A DNA stretch of 64,000 bases from Cladorhizidae sp. MBARI D1340-BT2 (GCA_028752905.1 JAQNBH010000002.1:30362762-30426761); one strand, 5' to 3'. Shown: positions 34,021 to 45,310, numbered from the stretch's first letter. Notes: generated by a model from the sequence alone, not told the origin. Translations and numbers: made by a program.

Positions 34021-34850
34021 CATGAGCAGTGTTCCAGGAAAGACTGATATGATCCATCACAATATTGACACAGGAAATGGAAGAGCCATACCTTCCTATC
34101 GACTAACACAGGCTTACTGAGATGCAGTCGAGCAAGAGCTAAGTAAGATGCTAGAGAATGGAATTACTGAGCCAACATCTAGTAAGTGGAGTGAAACAAT
34201 TGTCACAGTTAAGAAGAAGGATGGGTTTCTTCGATTGTGTGTTGACACAAGCGGTTGAACAAAGTGTCCAACTCAGATGCCTACTCAATGCCTCGGATTG
34301 ATGAGCTGATTGACAAATTGAGGAATGCTAAGTTCATATCCACATTGGATCTCGCAAAAGGTTATTGGCAAGTTCCTGTGTCCAAAGAAGCTCGACCCAA
34401 GAGAATGCTTTCACAACTCCCTTTGGTCTATTCCAATTTAATGTCATGCCATTGTGTCTCCAAGGAGCTCCTGCAACCTTCCAATGACTAATGGGCAAGG
34501 TGATTAATGGCCTGGAATTTGCAGTGGCATATCTGGCCGATTTGATAGTTTTTAGTTATACCTGGGAGGAGCACCTTCTACATCTCCAGAGAGTTTATGA
34601 AAGGCTAAACGAAGCAGGTCTGACCACAAAGACGAAGAAGTGTAGCTTTGGAATGAACCAGTGTATTTACCTGGGACATATTGTTGGAGAAGGCAAAGTT
34701 CGACCTGAAGTATCAAAAGGAGAAGCAGTCAAGTTGTTTTCAATACCAGAAACGAAAATGGAAGTTAGAGTTTTTCTGGGATTAACAGGCTACTACCTCC
34801 AGATTATGCCTCCCCTATTATTGACCTTACAAAGATGTCAACAATAGCCA
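34021..34850 (+). pseudogene. Reverse transcriptase relic of gypsy A
   Basis: Ty3/gypsy RT blocks appear in order: QELSKMLENGITEPTSSKWS, VTVKKKDGFLRLCVD, AYSMPRIDELIDKLRNAKF, STLDLAKGYWQVPV, a frameshifted LPFG..LQGAPATFQ region, then AYLADLIVFS and HLQRVYERLNEAGLTTK, KKCSFG, YLGHIVGEG, VRVFLGLTGYY. The catalytic Y.DD has become YLAD (near 34530), losing the first of the two metal-binding aspartates. Stops (near 34121, 34249 and 34489) and at least two frame changes confirm it is dead. Confidence 0.85.
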
Positions 34851-34957
34851 AAATCCAATGGAGTAGTGCATGTGAGAAGGCTTTCGAATGTTTGAGCACA
34901 AATTATGCAGCTCACCAGTCTTGAGGAACCCAGATTTTAAGAAACCATTTTATTTTA

Positions 34958-35392
34958 CAGACTGACGCATCTGATAGTGGGATTTGTGTTGTACTCAGTC
35001 AGAAGGACGAAGAAGGTCAGGACTTTCCAGTAGACTATTTCAGCAAAAAGTTCTTACCGAGACAGCAAAGATATTCTAAGGTGGAGAAGGAATGCCTAGC
35101 AATCAAGATTGGAGTTCATGCGTTTCGAGTTTATTTACTTGGGAGACCGTTCGTGATTGAGACAGATCATAAAGCCTTGGTGTGGTCAGATCGTTTCAAA
35201 GAAAATAACTCTCGACTCACCCGTTTATCGCTTCAACCCTATGATTATACAGTATTACACCGGTCAGGAAAAGCAAATGCAAATGCTGATGCACTTTCGC
35301 GGGGTACGGTAAACATGTTTACTGCAAGAGAAGGGGGGAGGAGTGTGAAGACATTATTGAACTCTTATGTCATGTTTTACTGTATAGTATAA
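34958..35392 (+). pseudogene. RNase H domain of gypsy A
   Basis: An open frame from 34958 covers a full gypsy RNase H: QTDASDSGICVVLSQKDEEG, VDYFSKKFLPRQQRYSKVEK, KEC, VYLLGRPFVIETDHKALVW, then GKANANADALSRG. The acidic residues expected at the active site (TDAS, VEKE, ETDH, NADALSR) are all present. It has no own start codon and would be the C-terminal part of a Pol polyprotein. The frame reads straight into the polypurine tract and 3' LTR; no chromodomain or integrase follows. Confidence 0.85.
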
Positions 35393-35514
35393 ATATTAAG
35401 ATATTACCCCATGTGTTGATTTTGTTTACGGTCAATTCTTCTCAATCTTCAAAGGTGTGCTGTTTCTCCATATCTACGAATAGAAGCTATATACCATTAG
35501 ACGGATCCTTTACA
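35344..35514 (+). repeat. 3' LTR of gypsy A
   Basis: 171 bp from TGTGAAG to TTTACA. It shares the start, middle and end of the 5' LTR but lacks about 200 bp in total, including the TATA region. It is preceded by a purine tract. Confidence 0.8.
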
Positions 35515-35715
35515 GGGAATAACATTTACTCCCTTCATACACCTTTTTACTATGAAATAATAAGTAGAGCCAATTTTTTATTAGCAACTACATTTACTCA
35601 ATTCATATGCATTTTTACAATGGAATCAACATAGCAACTTTTTATTAGCAGCTGACATTTACTTCCTTCATATACATTTTTACTATAAAGTAGGTGCAGC
35701 CAACCTTTTATTAAA
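35515..35715. repeat. About 70-bp tandem repeats, continuation
   Basis: Roughly three units containing cttcatacacctttttacta then tgaaataagtagagcca and ttttattagcaact. The same units lie before gypsy A at 31715-31890, so the array is split by that insertion. Confidence 0.65.
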
Positions 35716-36005
35716 AGTACAGTATAGACTCTCTGCCTGACAACTTAGTAATACAAATAGAATATAGCTATATGAATGATGTGATACAGGAAGAGGTGTA
35801 CAGAGGGCACACTATAATTTTTTTTTAAATGTGGCCCTTCTAGAACGTTCTATAGTTATAAAGGTTTACATAACCTAACTAGTCAACTATGCATACACAC
35901 AAGAGACAAAACCAAAAGCAGATGAATTAATTCTACTACAAACCAAAGCAAGTACACCGACTTACATCACAGTTCAGTAGAGAAGTATTGAATAACAATA
36001 ATGCC
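35715..36005 (-). repeat. LTR of a minus-strand gypsy relic (D)
   Basis: About 290 bp matching 53590-53884 (shared agacaaaaccaaa.../agaccaaaccac..., caaagcag/caaagcaa, cacagttgagtacagaagt / cacagttcagtagagaagt). Both copies are preceded on the minus strand by a purine tract (aagaggggagg / aagcggggagg). It is the 3' LTR of the relic to its right. Confidence 0.6.
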
Positions 36006-37340
36006 TCCCCTCTTGTGAATCTCAATCAAGGTGGTTACATTGTTGACCTACATATGCCTGTTTGTTGTTCGCCATTGCTTGAAGGTAGAGATATATGTGT
36101 TGTATCTCTATTTTGTTTCAGGATTGGGTATATAATAATTATTATCATTATAATATAAACTATGGTTTGCTCTTGTGACACATCGATATTTCAACTAGTT
36201 AAGGTAGTTTCTAGTTCCAAACATTTTGGATCTTGTTCCTGCCAGCCACTTGTCTCAAGATTGGTAGCTTCTAGCACACACTAGCATACACCATGTTGCC
36301 TTTCTTAATGATAATCTCATTACTATTTCAATCATTGTACTTTTTCTGAGCAATTTATTTGCATGAGAAGTTGTTTGATAATTGATAAGAATTCTGGCCA
36401 AACTCAATTCTACGATTGCTCAGATTTTAACTTCAGTCAGCCGGAGCCCTTCTGATGATATGGAGTGACCCTAGTACTCCTATTATTTCACTTTTTAGTG
36501 AGAGGCCTACCTCTTCCAAATATGTCATCACTTTATCAATAATCTCCATGTGCTTTTCATCAGATTTTCCTTTAACCTAGATGCCATCTAATTGAAAGAA
36601 TGTCTCTTAGCAAACCTTCAATGGCCTGTTGAAATATATCACCAGAACATGATGCACACCAAATAAGTGATTGTAACAAAATAATATCTTGTGTGCATTG
36701 AGGGTAAAACTTCCATACCCAATGATTGTTGTGGGCATGGGCAATATTACGTTTTGTGAATTGTTTTCCTGCAGCTTTGAGAAAACAAGTCTTCAATATG
36801 AGATACGGGATAAGGTAGAGCTATGCATTAGCTTGATCCTGATCCATCAAAAATGAGTATTGGTATATAGGACAACTTGTTGTGACTTGTAATGTGCTTT
36901 AAATTTAGGGATTTCTATTTTTATCCAGCATAGGTAGACAGGCATGATGTAGTAGGTTGCATCTTTGGAAGAACTTTCAATAAAATGTCTCACTAATGAT
37001 AATCTTGATTGCAGCATGATTCACTTCAATCCCTACTGAGGCATAATTGGTTTACCACATAAAGATTTCGACCCTTGCCTTATTATTTTATTTTTGAGAT
37101 TGTAATTCTCCAGGTCCAGCTGAGGAGTAGGCTTCCTCTCATGCTTCCATATTGATTATTTTATTTTTGAGTGGCAGTTTTCTAAGATTTCCAGATTTCT
37201 TGCAGTAATAACAGAGTGCCTCCTTCAACTTGCATTCAGAGTGCTTATATTAGCCACCACCATAGTAACAGTCCTTTACTGACCATGTGAGCATGTAACA
37301 CTTAATGGTATTGTAGGGTTTGGTTGTTCTGACTGCCGAG
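36005..37340 (-). pseudogene. Mag-like gypsy gag-pol relic (D)
   Basis: Reading the minus strand from about 37300: two CCHC-like knuckles (CYYGGG.YKHSEC, then CYYCKKSGNLRKL) of a Gag nucleocapsid. RT pieces in shifting frames follow: YPIPRIEDLF-like text, NAHKILFCYN, SGDIFQQAIEGLLRDI, and GKSDEKHMEIIDKVMTYLEE near 36560. Downstream at about 36170-36370 an integrase C-terminal-like piece (SGWQEQDPK) is followed by the purine tract and LTR. The Y.DD region, RNase H and the integrase core are deleted. The double zinc knuckle and RT wording resemble Mag-lineage elements. It has many stops and frameshifts. Confidence 0.65.
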
Positions 37341-37502
37341 GTTCATAGTGCACTTCGTTGGCAACATTAAGTATAAAAATCTGGACCATAAAACACGAAT
37401 ATTTACAAATTTATATTAAAACCACCTGTTCAGGAATGGTTAGAACCTTTATCTCCATCAGCTCATGTTCTTCAGCTGAGATATAAACTTTTGGGTCAGC
37501 AC

Positions 37503-38191
37503 TTGAGAATTTTAATTGGAAGCAAAGTTTGTCTGAGGATGGTCGTCAACATTGTTAATCTTCTTTAAGGCCATGTAGGGGAACAGGCCCAATAAACCAA
37601 GATGCACTACTCCAGTTGCAGTATGACATCACTTGATTGGCTCCATGTTGGGGTTGATATGTAGTGGAAATAATATCCACATCAACATGGAGCATATCAG
37701 CCAGCCTACTTACAATAATGAAATTGAAACTTGGTCTCAACATCTTCAATCATATTGATATCTTCATCCTCCTCATTGGGAATATCAGTATCTGCATTAT
37801 AACAATTTGTCCTGATAAAAGGTCCTGCAATGAACTCCCTAAAATGACAGGAGCCATCATGAGTGTACGGATGGTCTTCAAGGTATGTCACAAGCTGCTC
37901 CCTGAAATTGTTACATTCCATCTGCATGCTTACCTGGTTGGATGAGAATAAACAGTAACCATCATGAGCAAATTCCACCACAGAGAAACCTTTCTCCCTG
38001 GCAAGGGAACTTAAAATGTCTAAATTCTCATCTAATTGTTGTTCTGCGATGCCTGACTGAGAGATAAATGTTGTTGGTATTTCCATTGTTGGGAGATCAT
38101 ATTCCAGAGAACACAGAGAGACACTGCAATGTGAGTTAGTAGGACATGGACGCATCTCTGAATTAGGTATGAATTGTCCTCTTATAAGCAT
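37503..38191 (-). pseudogene. OTU-like cysteine protease relic (copy 2)
   Basis: A 161-codon minus frame (from 38191) shows the N-terminal half of an OTU domain (PF02338). GFSVVEFAHDGYCLFSSNQV corresponds to the usual DGNC(L/F)F catalytic loop, with the Cys kept but Asn replaced by Tyr. NNFREQLVTYLEDHPYTHDG and HFREFI follow. The C-terminal half resumes at about 37705 (LADMLHVDVDIIST) after intron-like text ending in tag. In this copy the block equivalent to GQFHYMALKK reads GLFPYMALKK, so the catalytic His is Pro. The two halves are in different frames. Compared with copy 1 it supplies the missing N-terminal part. Its role inside a mobile element is unknown; a host-derived OTU gene is less likely because the surrounding DNA is dispersed too. 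Confidence 0.7.
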
Positions 38192-40245
38192 AGGCTGGAT
38201 GGCGAGTCCTCCTGTATTGTTTTACTCTTTCTGTGACAAAAGCATGCCAATGCAGATTTTAACAGGCGAATAAATTTGGTGGTCCCACGGAGTAGTGACA
38301 GTGGTTGAGGATGAGGCTGTTGGAAGCTGCCTTTCTCTAGGAAACATGTGTCTGCTTTATAATGCTCTCCTACTGAAATAGTAAATGTTTCTGAACAGAA
38401 AACTGATACGATTCAACGAACATCTCAGAGGTAGTTCTATGTCAATTTTTTCTTTTTCTTTTGAGAAATGAATGTGTTAGATGTGCAACACTCTCTATAT
38501 TGGCATGCCAACCGCTAATCAATTGGCATGCATATTAGCCTCTATAATTGACCTTTTGCTGTTGCTATGATAACCGATGATAGACGTGTCCATCAGTGGC
38601 TGTGCAGCGTTTCAAAAAACAAACCTCTTCCCAACATAGTTTACAGCTATCGTCGCACTTTACAACTACTCCCCGACACTCCCCCCACTTCTGTTCCTCA
38701 TTTCACAGGTTATTCTTATATATTAAGACATAAAATAAAAAAATCAATAAAAACTGGCTTTTACAGAGTTTCTTGTCCAGAGAATATCTACCTGTATTAG
38801 GATAGATTATTATAAAACAACAGCTCGCTATACTGAACTATTATTCTCTCAGTTGATATAATTTAGATATCAATGACTTTAGCTAGCTAAGCTCTAGCAA
38901 AACCAACAACAAGCGTTCTATTAGAGTGCCTAGCTCATGGTCATAATAATTATTTGTGAAGTACAAAGTAATTTTAGGACTGCCAATTTGACCCTCTAGA
39001 ACCAATATGGAGTTGGGCAATTTATAGCCCAAGCTTTTAGTAGGTAGGTTAATCAGTTGGCTACCTAACACTGAACAGTTAGATAATCTTGCCTTCTGTG
39101 ATGGCTCTGCTTCATAGACGAGTAGGATGCAACAAGCTGGTTACCATCCCTTCTGGGCACTAATTACAAATTTTGCTGATATGACAACAGGAGTGAGCCT
39201 AATATGTACTAAGTTGCCTAGACACTAGCAGTGCCAAAATTTACTGTTCCCTTAATATACTTAAAGAAACAACTACTTCAACGCTAGGGTAAGCAGCTAA
39301 AACCTAGAAGCTCCATTGATCCTTGTTATATAACACTGTCTAGCAAGCATCTATGGCAAACTTACTTACTGCTAAAGGCTATTGACATGCTTTTGGGGTT
39401 TAGAAAAACTTAAGCTGTCAGTACCCTCTGAACTATGGCATTACTGAACTTCTGTTATCTAGCATAATCTATTATTACCTTAGCCAGATTATGACCACGA
39501 TTTGTCTCAAAAGGTAAAGTAACATGGGACTCCCATTAGGCTAATTAATTTTAGGAAATAATAGTTTGGGCTTCTGTTGTTATATAGACTACTTTATTTC
39601 CAGTACAATTGAGCTTAATAATGTCAACCTTCTTCTCTCCTTCTGGAACAGTAATAATCTCCAACAATTCAAATTTATTCAATGAACACTTCGAAGTTGA
39701 ATTTATTTTCAACTTCTGAGAACTGAAAGGTGCCAGACGCAAAATGGTATATTTATTGACATGCGCAAGGCTACTCATTGGGCATGCATATTAGCCTCCA
39801 CATTTGACCTTTCATGCTTGTTATAGTCCCTACATAAATGGGTGGCAGCTAGGAGTTCCACTTGGTCATTGAGCATATAAAAATAATGGACTCTGTATTT
39901 TATTCAAGTTCTGTAACATATCACAAAATAGATATTTTACCTGGCGAATGAATATGGTGGTGAAAAAGTAGAGACACTGCTTGAGGAGGTTATGGTTGTT
40001 GGATAGAGGCTTTCCCTATCTTGTTTGTAATAACATCATCTTTGTCCTGTCTTTCAGAAAAAATATATATTTCGATGTAATGTTCACTTCTAATGAAAGC
40101 TAGAGGAAGAGTTGAGTGAGTAAATTAAGTTTAAGTCGATCTATGAAAGTCAATACATCTGAACATCTGTATGATGTCTAATTTTTTTTTACTTTTGCAC
40201 TAATATTTCATTTGTTATTACTACATCTACTGAAAGTTATTGTAG

Positions 40246-40246
<1 letters not shown>

Positions 40247-40279
<33 letters not shown>
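40247..40279 (+). repeat. (ATT)n microsatellite
   Basis: About 11 ATT triplets within copy 2 of the dispersed family. A shorter ATT tract is at the equivalent place in copy 1 (31321-31338). Confidence 0.9.
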
Positions 40280-40281
<2 letters not shown>

Positions 40282-40720
40282 GCAATAGTTTACTGTTGTT
40301 TTTGTGTTGTATAGTGATTGTTTCTATGAGCTTTCCTTTGTGATATGCTAAATAGTTTATCCCAACCTTGCACAGAAATTCTTATATTTTAGGGGGAAAA
40401 ATATAGTTTTAAAACATAGTGAGTGAAACAACAAAGAAGGATAAGTACAATTATGTAAGGAAAAACGATAATGGAATACCGGATCCAACATAATGCCAGC
40501 CAAATCTGGATGGTCTTAATTAAAGAAGCATATATCCTTTAACAGTCAGCAAAGCATTCGAGCAAGCTTCCTAAATCCCTAGTTATTTGGCAGTGTTGCA
40601 TTTATGTATTGTAGTTCCTTTTTATTACCAACTGACATTTCCTATCCCCATATCCCTTTTTAATGTGAAATAGGCATAACCAGCTTTTTAGTTTGTACTG
40701 CAAATATTCATTTGTTGACA

Positions 40721-41215
40721 CTAGAAATGATATATGTAAAGAGGAGAAGTACTATAACTTTCAAGCTACCAAAATGTAACTATCACCATGCTTGTCTTAT
40801 GTTTTACTCATTGCTTTCTCTCACTTCAGACAGCTAGTTATTTTTCAACATACAAAGGGATTTTATGGTTTATGAACTGAAGCCTAAACATGTGTTTTCA
40901 GCCAAAGCAGTAGTTAAGACCACACTTTTAGGCTTATAACAATTTACGGTGACTGCTTATACTAAAATAAAAATTGGTTTTAGGCTAAAACGACAACTAT
41001 ATTTCACTTATCTTTGTTGTGTAAGAAAAGTAAATGGCGAGATTACCAGTGGCTTGTAAATGGTTATATATATATATTTAATTCATTCCATGTGTTTCTC
41101 TTCCATTTCCCCCTTACAAACTATGATTTTGCCTTTTTGGAGGAAAATGCACACTAATCCCATAAAAACCTAACGTTATTTTAACGGCAGCTTCTTCACA
41201 ACCTCTTTGTCTAGG
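40721..41215. other. Intergenic DNA
   Basis: No gene seen. AT-rich with a short TA run near 41060. It ends at the 5' LTR of gypsy B. Confidence 0.5.
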
Positions 41216-41476
41216 CTCAACCCCCAACATAGACCTAGCCAGGCCTAGGATCTCACTCAAGGTAGACCACAATTAATTATGTTACAATTATTGTTTTCAT
41301 AATACCTTGTATTTATATTAGCTTATGAGACTCTATGGGATTCTAGTATATTGAACTTCACTATGTCTATAATGTTCTCAGTGATGTAATAATTCTAGCT
41401 GGCAGTGTGTAAAAACCCTTGTAAGCCACTGGCTGGGCGTTCATTCAATGTTGTTCAAGTTATCAAGATTATTTAA
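41216..41476 (+). repeat. 5' LTR of gypsy B
   Basis: It begins ctcaacccccaacatag and ends near gttatcaagatt. It matches 45427-45670 throughout (shared gaccacaattaattat, ttgttttcataatacct, aagccactggctggg). The first bases are not the usual TG, so the true boundary may be a few bases off. Confidence 0.85.
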
Positions 41477-41477
41477 G

Positions 41478-41495
41478 GTGGCAGCGGTGCTCCAG
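41478..41495 (+). other. Primer binding site of gypsy B
   Basis: ggtggcagcggtgctcca directly follows the 5' LTR and shares its ggtggcagc start with the PBS of gypsy A. A further ggtggcagc occurs at about 45734, shortly after the 3' LTR. Confidence 0.5.
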
Positions 41496-41579
41496 TGAGA
41501 AAATCAGCAATTAAACTTCAACTGCTCAGGATAAGTTACTTTTTGGCTAAACCTATTTTTCTTTCTAGCTTCTGTAAAG

Positions 41580-42425
41580 ATGAGCAATACTAGGCCATAT
41601 ACCACATGCTCCAACTCAAAACAGCCAGCCGAAAAGATACAATAGCCCCAACAATGGACACTATGGCTCTACTCACAAGCGCAATGGCTTTGCTATAGTG
41701 GCTGCAACAGCAGAGGAGAAAAGAAGGAGGGAGTAAACAGAGGCGGAAGAGAAAGTCAAACGGGAAGAGTGACTACAGCAAGAGAGGAGCGCTACAAATG
41801 CTGGGAGGAAGAGCAAAAGAACAGAGAGGACCGTTTTGAGCTATTAGAGAGAGAGGCAAATGACAGAGGAGGTGAAGCTAAAATAGCTGAAGAAGAAGCA
41901 GATGCACTAGTGGAAACGAACCAGCAATTCCTCAAGGAGTCATCTTACTCCCATTGCATCACTTGCCTGGTACAGCAGATCAACGATAGACAAGATCATA
42001 ACATGGAATAGTACAGGGAGTTTTGACTCACTATTACACATCAGAAGTGTGTCACCTCATGAAAAGGAAACAGTTCGACAGCGCCTACCGATCATAGATG
42101 ACCTGGAAGCCTGCTGGGAGTCCACAGCAGTTCATGATTGCTGTAAGATGCACAGACGTTCGCCAGACCAGACTTCATCAACGTTCCAGAGAACCCTGGG
42201 GGAAGCCTAAGGAGCAGCAACAGCATACCAACAGTGGAGAAGGTGGACACCTAACTAGTGGAAAGGGATGGTGTAGGCCAGCTGGGCACAGTTCAGGGGG
42301 TGGCCAAAGGGGAGATGAACCAGTTTCCCAGAGAACCACACCCTCTAGCAAACCCATTATTCCTTACAACTGTGGGAAGCCATGGCATAGCTACCTGCAG
42401 ATAATGCACAGAAGCCAAAGTTAAG
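41580..42425 (+). pseudogene. gag relic of gypsy B
   Basis: From an ATG at 41580, through frames with many stops, the DNA encodes a charged coiled-coil-like region (ERYKCWEEEQKNREDRFELL, then EREANDRGGEAKIAEEEADA, 41769-42011). It ends with a degraded CCHC knuckle (YNCGKPWHSY..., about 42364-42410) whose last Cys is displaced. It would be the structural protein of the particle. The long highly charged middle region is unusual for a capsid and recalls the coiled-coil N-terminus of gypsy A gag. Confidence 0.6.
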
Positions 42426-42429
42426 CTAG

Positions 42430-42700
42430 GAAGGATTAGTTCAGGTTCTGAATCAGAAGAGTTCACTGAGCTTCTAAGGATAGTGGCAATCAATGGGAGA
42501 CCGTGTAGGCTTCTTATTGACACAGGGTCAGACAAAACAACTGTTCTTGCCCGGCTGATAGGCCATACGAGTACACGGGCAGGGAGGCCCAAGCTAGGTT
42601 TGCAGACAGGGAAGCTACAGCTTTGAAAACAGCGGTAGTTTGTAGTGGCCAAAGAAGCCCCTAAGATTCTGTTGGGTAAGGATCACCTGGCAGTGAAGGC
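42430..42700 (+). pseudogene. Aspartic protease relic of gypsy B
   Basis: The frame across 42440-42625 reads ELLRIVAINGRPCRLLIDTG with the D-T-G active-site triad at 42519-42527, followed by SDKTTVLA and, after a stop, KILLGKDHL (the hydrophobic-G-D/N second motif of retropepsins). It lies directly after the zinc knuckle, as expected for a gag-pol junction. It is truncated by stops near 42625. Confidence 0.65.
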
Positions 42701-43289
42701 CTGGATTACATGCTCCCCCCTGTACCTCTAGCTTCCATTACTAGGGCTCAGAGCCAGTTACTGAGGGATGAGGAGAAGGAGAACTTTGCGGTGGAGGCAA
42801 GGGATGGCACTAGTACTAAGCAGCTGCCAATCCCAGTAAGAAGAGAAGGGCAAAAAAACAATGACCCCTTACCCATTACTACTGACTACCACCCTGTACC
42901 CTGACCTTGTTCTAGAGCAACCTGATGCCAAGATACATGGCATGCAGGGTGAGGAGTAGGTCAGTCCCACTACAATTTATCCTAGGGAGGAAGGGCCCAG
43001 AAGGCACTAACACATCCGCAGGGGAGGAGTGGCTAGGAGATGATGAGGTAGAAGGAGAAGCTTTAAAATCAAGAGGGATGTGTTCTAAAAGGGTTAGATG
43101 GAGGTTCAGTGAGCGACCAGCATCTTTCCATCCTTAAAAAGGGAACGAGAAAGCTGCGGGCACTTATAGCACAGCAGCAGGCAGATGGCACACTGACTGG
43201 TTTGTGGAAATGTGCTGAGTGGAGTGAAGATGTGAATTTCACAAAATATGGTATTTTTGGTGCATAGTAAAGTTTGTGACTTGGGGAAA

Positions 43290-44410
43290 GAATGTCTCAG
43301 AGTGCTTGTACCGTCTTGCAAATGAAAGCAAATTCTAGACATAGACCACAAGGGACTAGCTGGGGGTCACTTCTCCCATAACAAAATGGTTGCCTCACTT
43401 CAACCCCATTTCACTTGGCCAGGCATTAAAAAGGATGCCAGTCAGTACCGTACCGCATGCCCAGAATGTCAGAAAGCGAGCAGGCAACTTAAACCAAAGG
43501 TACCAATGGCTAGCATACCAATTATTTCTGTGCCTTATGAGAAGTTGGCATGTATTTAGTGGGACCCCTTCCCAGGACTAAAAGAGGATATAAATATAAT
43601 ATTGTAATGATGATGTGTCTCGGTACCCGCTAACCTTATGACATCCCTTTGAAAATAGTGGATGCGGTTATAGTGGCCGAGGGACTGCTTGAGGTCATAG
43701 TGCACACGGAGATTCCCCGTGAATTACTAACAGACCAGGGTTCGGTTTTTGTGGGGAGATTAACCAAAGAATTATGTAGGTTGCTTGACATTTCCTAGCT
43801 GAGAACAGCAGCCTATCACCCCCAAACAATGGAGTCCTCGAAAGATGGTAGTCCTGCCTAAAGGTAAGGTCACCTCTGGCAAGGAAAAATGGGATAACCT
43901 GTTACAGTTTTGCTTACTGGTATATCGAGATAACCCCCATGCAGCTACTGGGTTTTCACCATATGAGTTAATCCATGGCCGTGCCTTGCGAGTCCCCTTG
44001 AGGCAATGAAAGAGGGATGGGTGGAACAGTTAAGCTTTAAAAGCTCAGTAGAGTGGGTCTCAGAGCTAAGGAACACTCTGACAGCCATACATTAGGCAGC
44101 ACATGCCAACGAGGAGGCATTTAAACAAAATATTACAACATTTTATGATCAAAGCGCTCACGCTCGGTCCTTTGTGCCACAAGATCGGGTACTATGCCAT
44201 AACCCGAATTTGACTGGCAAACTAGATAGAATCTGGAATTGTCCTTATGTTATACAAGAGAAAGATTCAGAGTTTAATTATAGAATCGGTTCGCTGGAAA
44301 ACCATTCTAAGAATCAGATTGTTCGTGTAAACAGGTTAAAACCTTGGGAGACACCTGTGGCCAATCTTTTCCGGGTTATAGTTGCCGTTGAGACAGCAGA
44401 CATGGCTGAA
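43290..44410 (+). pseudogene. Integrase relic of gypsy B
   Basis: Blocks in order: zinc-binding H2C2 domain (GLAGGHFSHNKMVASLQPHF, TWPGIKKDA, then YRTACPECQKASRQ; 43350-43490). The rve core follows with a damaged first Asp region (WDPFPGL), TDQGSVFVGRLTKELCRLLD containing the second Asp (43731-43800), AAYHPQTMESS where the third acidic residue should follow, and ATGFSPYELIHGRALRVPL. The C-terminal barrel is SFVPQDRVLCHNPN and GKLDRIWNCPYVIQEK, then NQIVRVNRLKPWETP (44170-44360). Stops at 43557 and 43796 and several frameshifts disable it. Integrase inserts the cDNA into the genome. Its place upstream of RT is the notable feature. Confidence 0.85.
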
Positions 44411-44880
44411 CCAGTGGGGAAAATGAGAATGGGGGCCACAAACCTAACAGTCGAACAGCAGGCACAACTGAACCTAATTTTGGAGGAGTTTGAGGACATG
44501 GTAACAGTAAAGTTGGGGAAGGTAAAAGAACTTTAGCACTCCATTCAAATGGATGACATTGACCCCATAAGATCTCATCCATACCATATTGCAACTTGGT
44601 GGAGGACAGACCTTCAAGGAGAGATAGATGAGTTGTTAAAACAGGGCATAATTGTGCCATCTAGGAGTCTTTGGTCTTCACCCCCATGGTTCCCATACGT
44701 AAGCATGAAACAAGAGCTGTACACCTGATTGATTATCGGAAGCTCAATAGAGCTACCAAAGCTTACCTGTTCCAGATGCCACTAATATAGGAGTGGCTTG
44801 ACAATGTTACCATTATTAATGCGCCAGCCACATTCCAGAGCTGCATCGAAACTCTGGATCAACAATCTGGTGATGGCTTG
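44411..44880 (+). pseudogene. Reverse transcriptase relic of gypsy B
   Basis: It follows integrase in the same open frame at first (LTVEQQAQLNLILEEFEDMV, the pre-RT linker). RT motifs follow: DPIRSHPYHI, GEIDELLKQGIIVPSRSLWS, LIDYRKLNRATKAYLFQMPL in shifted frames, then NAPATFQSCIE (44818-44850). After NAPATFQ the palm with Y.DD should follow but is missing, so roughly 100 residues are deleted before RNase H. Stops at 44536 and 44790. Confidence 0.8.
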
Positions 44881-44949
44881 GTTGCTGTGCCTGAAGCAAG
44901 ACTAAAGGCACTAAGAGAATACTTTAGGCCAAACAACCAAAATGGTATC

Positions 44950-45310
44950 AGGGCTTTCTAGGACTGGGAAGGAGCGGTGCTCTCAGTGATCAGAGATAGA
45001 GTAAAAAGACCAGTCACGTACTTTTCTCGACGGCTGACTGATACACAGCAGAACTACAGTGCATCCGAGCTGGAATGCCGTGATGGTAGTGGATCATTTT
45101 GTGCTCCACCTACTAGGGCAGCATTTTACGGTTGTAACAGACCACCATGCCCTGTTAGCCCTACTCAACTTCAACCATTTGAATGGAATGCTGAGCACTG
45201 GCACTTCAGTACAGACCCAGCATCCACCATCAAAATGCCGATGGCTTACCAGGCAATGTTGGCCAGATGAGGAAGCAGACAATGTGACATCCCCAGCAGG
45301 TGTACAATCT
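44950..45310 (+). pseudogene. RNase H relic of gypsy B
   Basis: GAVLSVIRDRVKRPVTYFSR and RLTDTQQNYSASELEC are followed, in the next frame, by VVDHFVLHLLGQHFTVVTDH, HALLALLNFNHLNGMLS and, further on, LTRQCWPDEEADNVTSP. The match to gypsy RNase H is clear. The first acidic motif is degraded (DWEGAVL for DAS..G.GAVL), E of SELEC and D of VTDHHAL remain, and the NAD.LSR end is eroded. One frameshift near 45085. The 3' LTR begins about 110 bp later with no integrase between. Confidence 0.8.

Larger units (their letters stand above)
31914..35514 (+). mobile_element. Ty3/gypsy LTR retrotransposon A (defective)
   Basis: Two related LTRs flank a PBS, a gag relic and an RT-RNase H relic. The order is LTR, PBS, gag (32410-33332), MITE insertion (33322-33516), RT (34021-34850), RNase H (34958-35392), polypurine tract (agagaaggggggaggag, about 35327-35343), LTR. 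No integrase is visible on either side of RT. The element sits inside a tandem of about 70-bp units present on both flanks (31715-31890 and 35520-35715). Confidence 0.85.
37500..40720. mobile_element. Dispersed OTU-associated family, copy 2 (longest)
   Basis: The longest copy. In order: OTU relic (37503-38191), gcgaataaatttggtgg (38266), ggcatgcatattagcctc (38524), cacaggttat (38705), cttgtccagagaatatctac (38771), a block around ctctagcaaaaccaacaa (38891), ctaaaggctattgacatgc (39372). A second ggcatgcatattagcct (39781) and gcgaatgaatatggtgg (39944) follow, then taacatcatc (40031), (ATT)n, agcttcctaaa (40565) and one 70-bp unit (40621). The duplicated ggcatgc and gcgaat landmarks show internal duplication or fusion of two copies. 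The same landmarks in the same order occur in copies 3 and 4. Confidence 0.65.
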
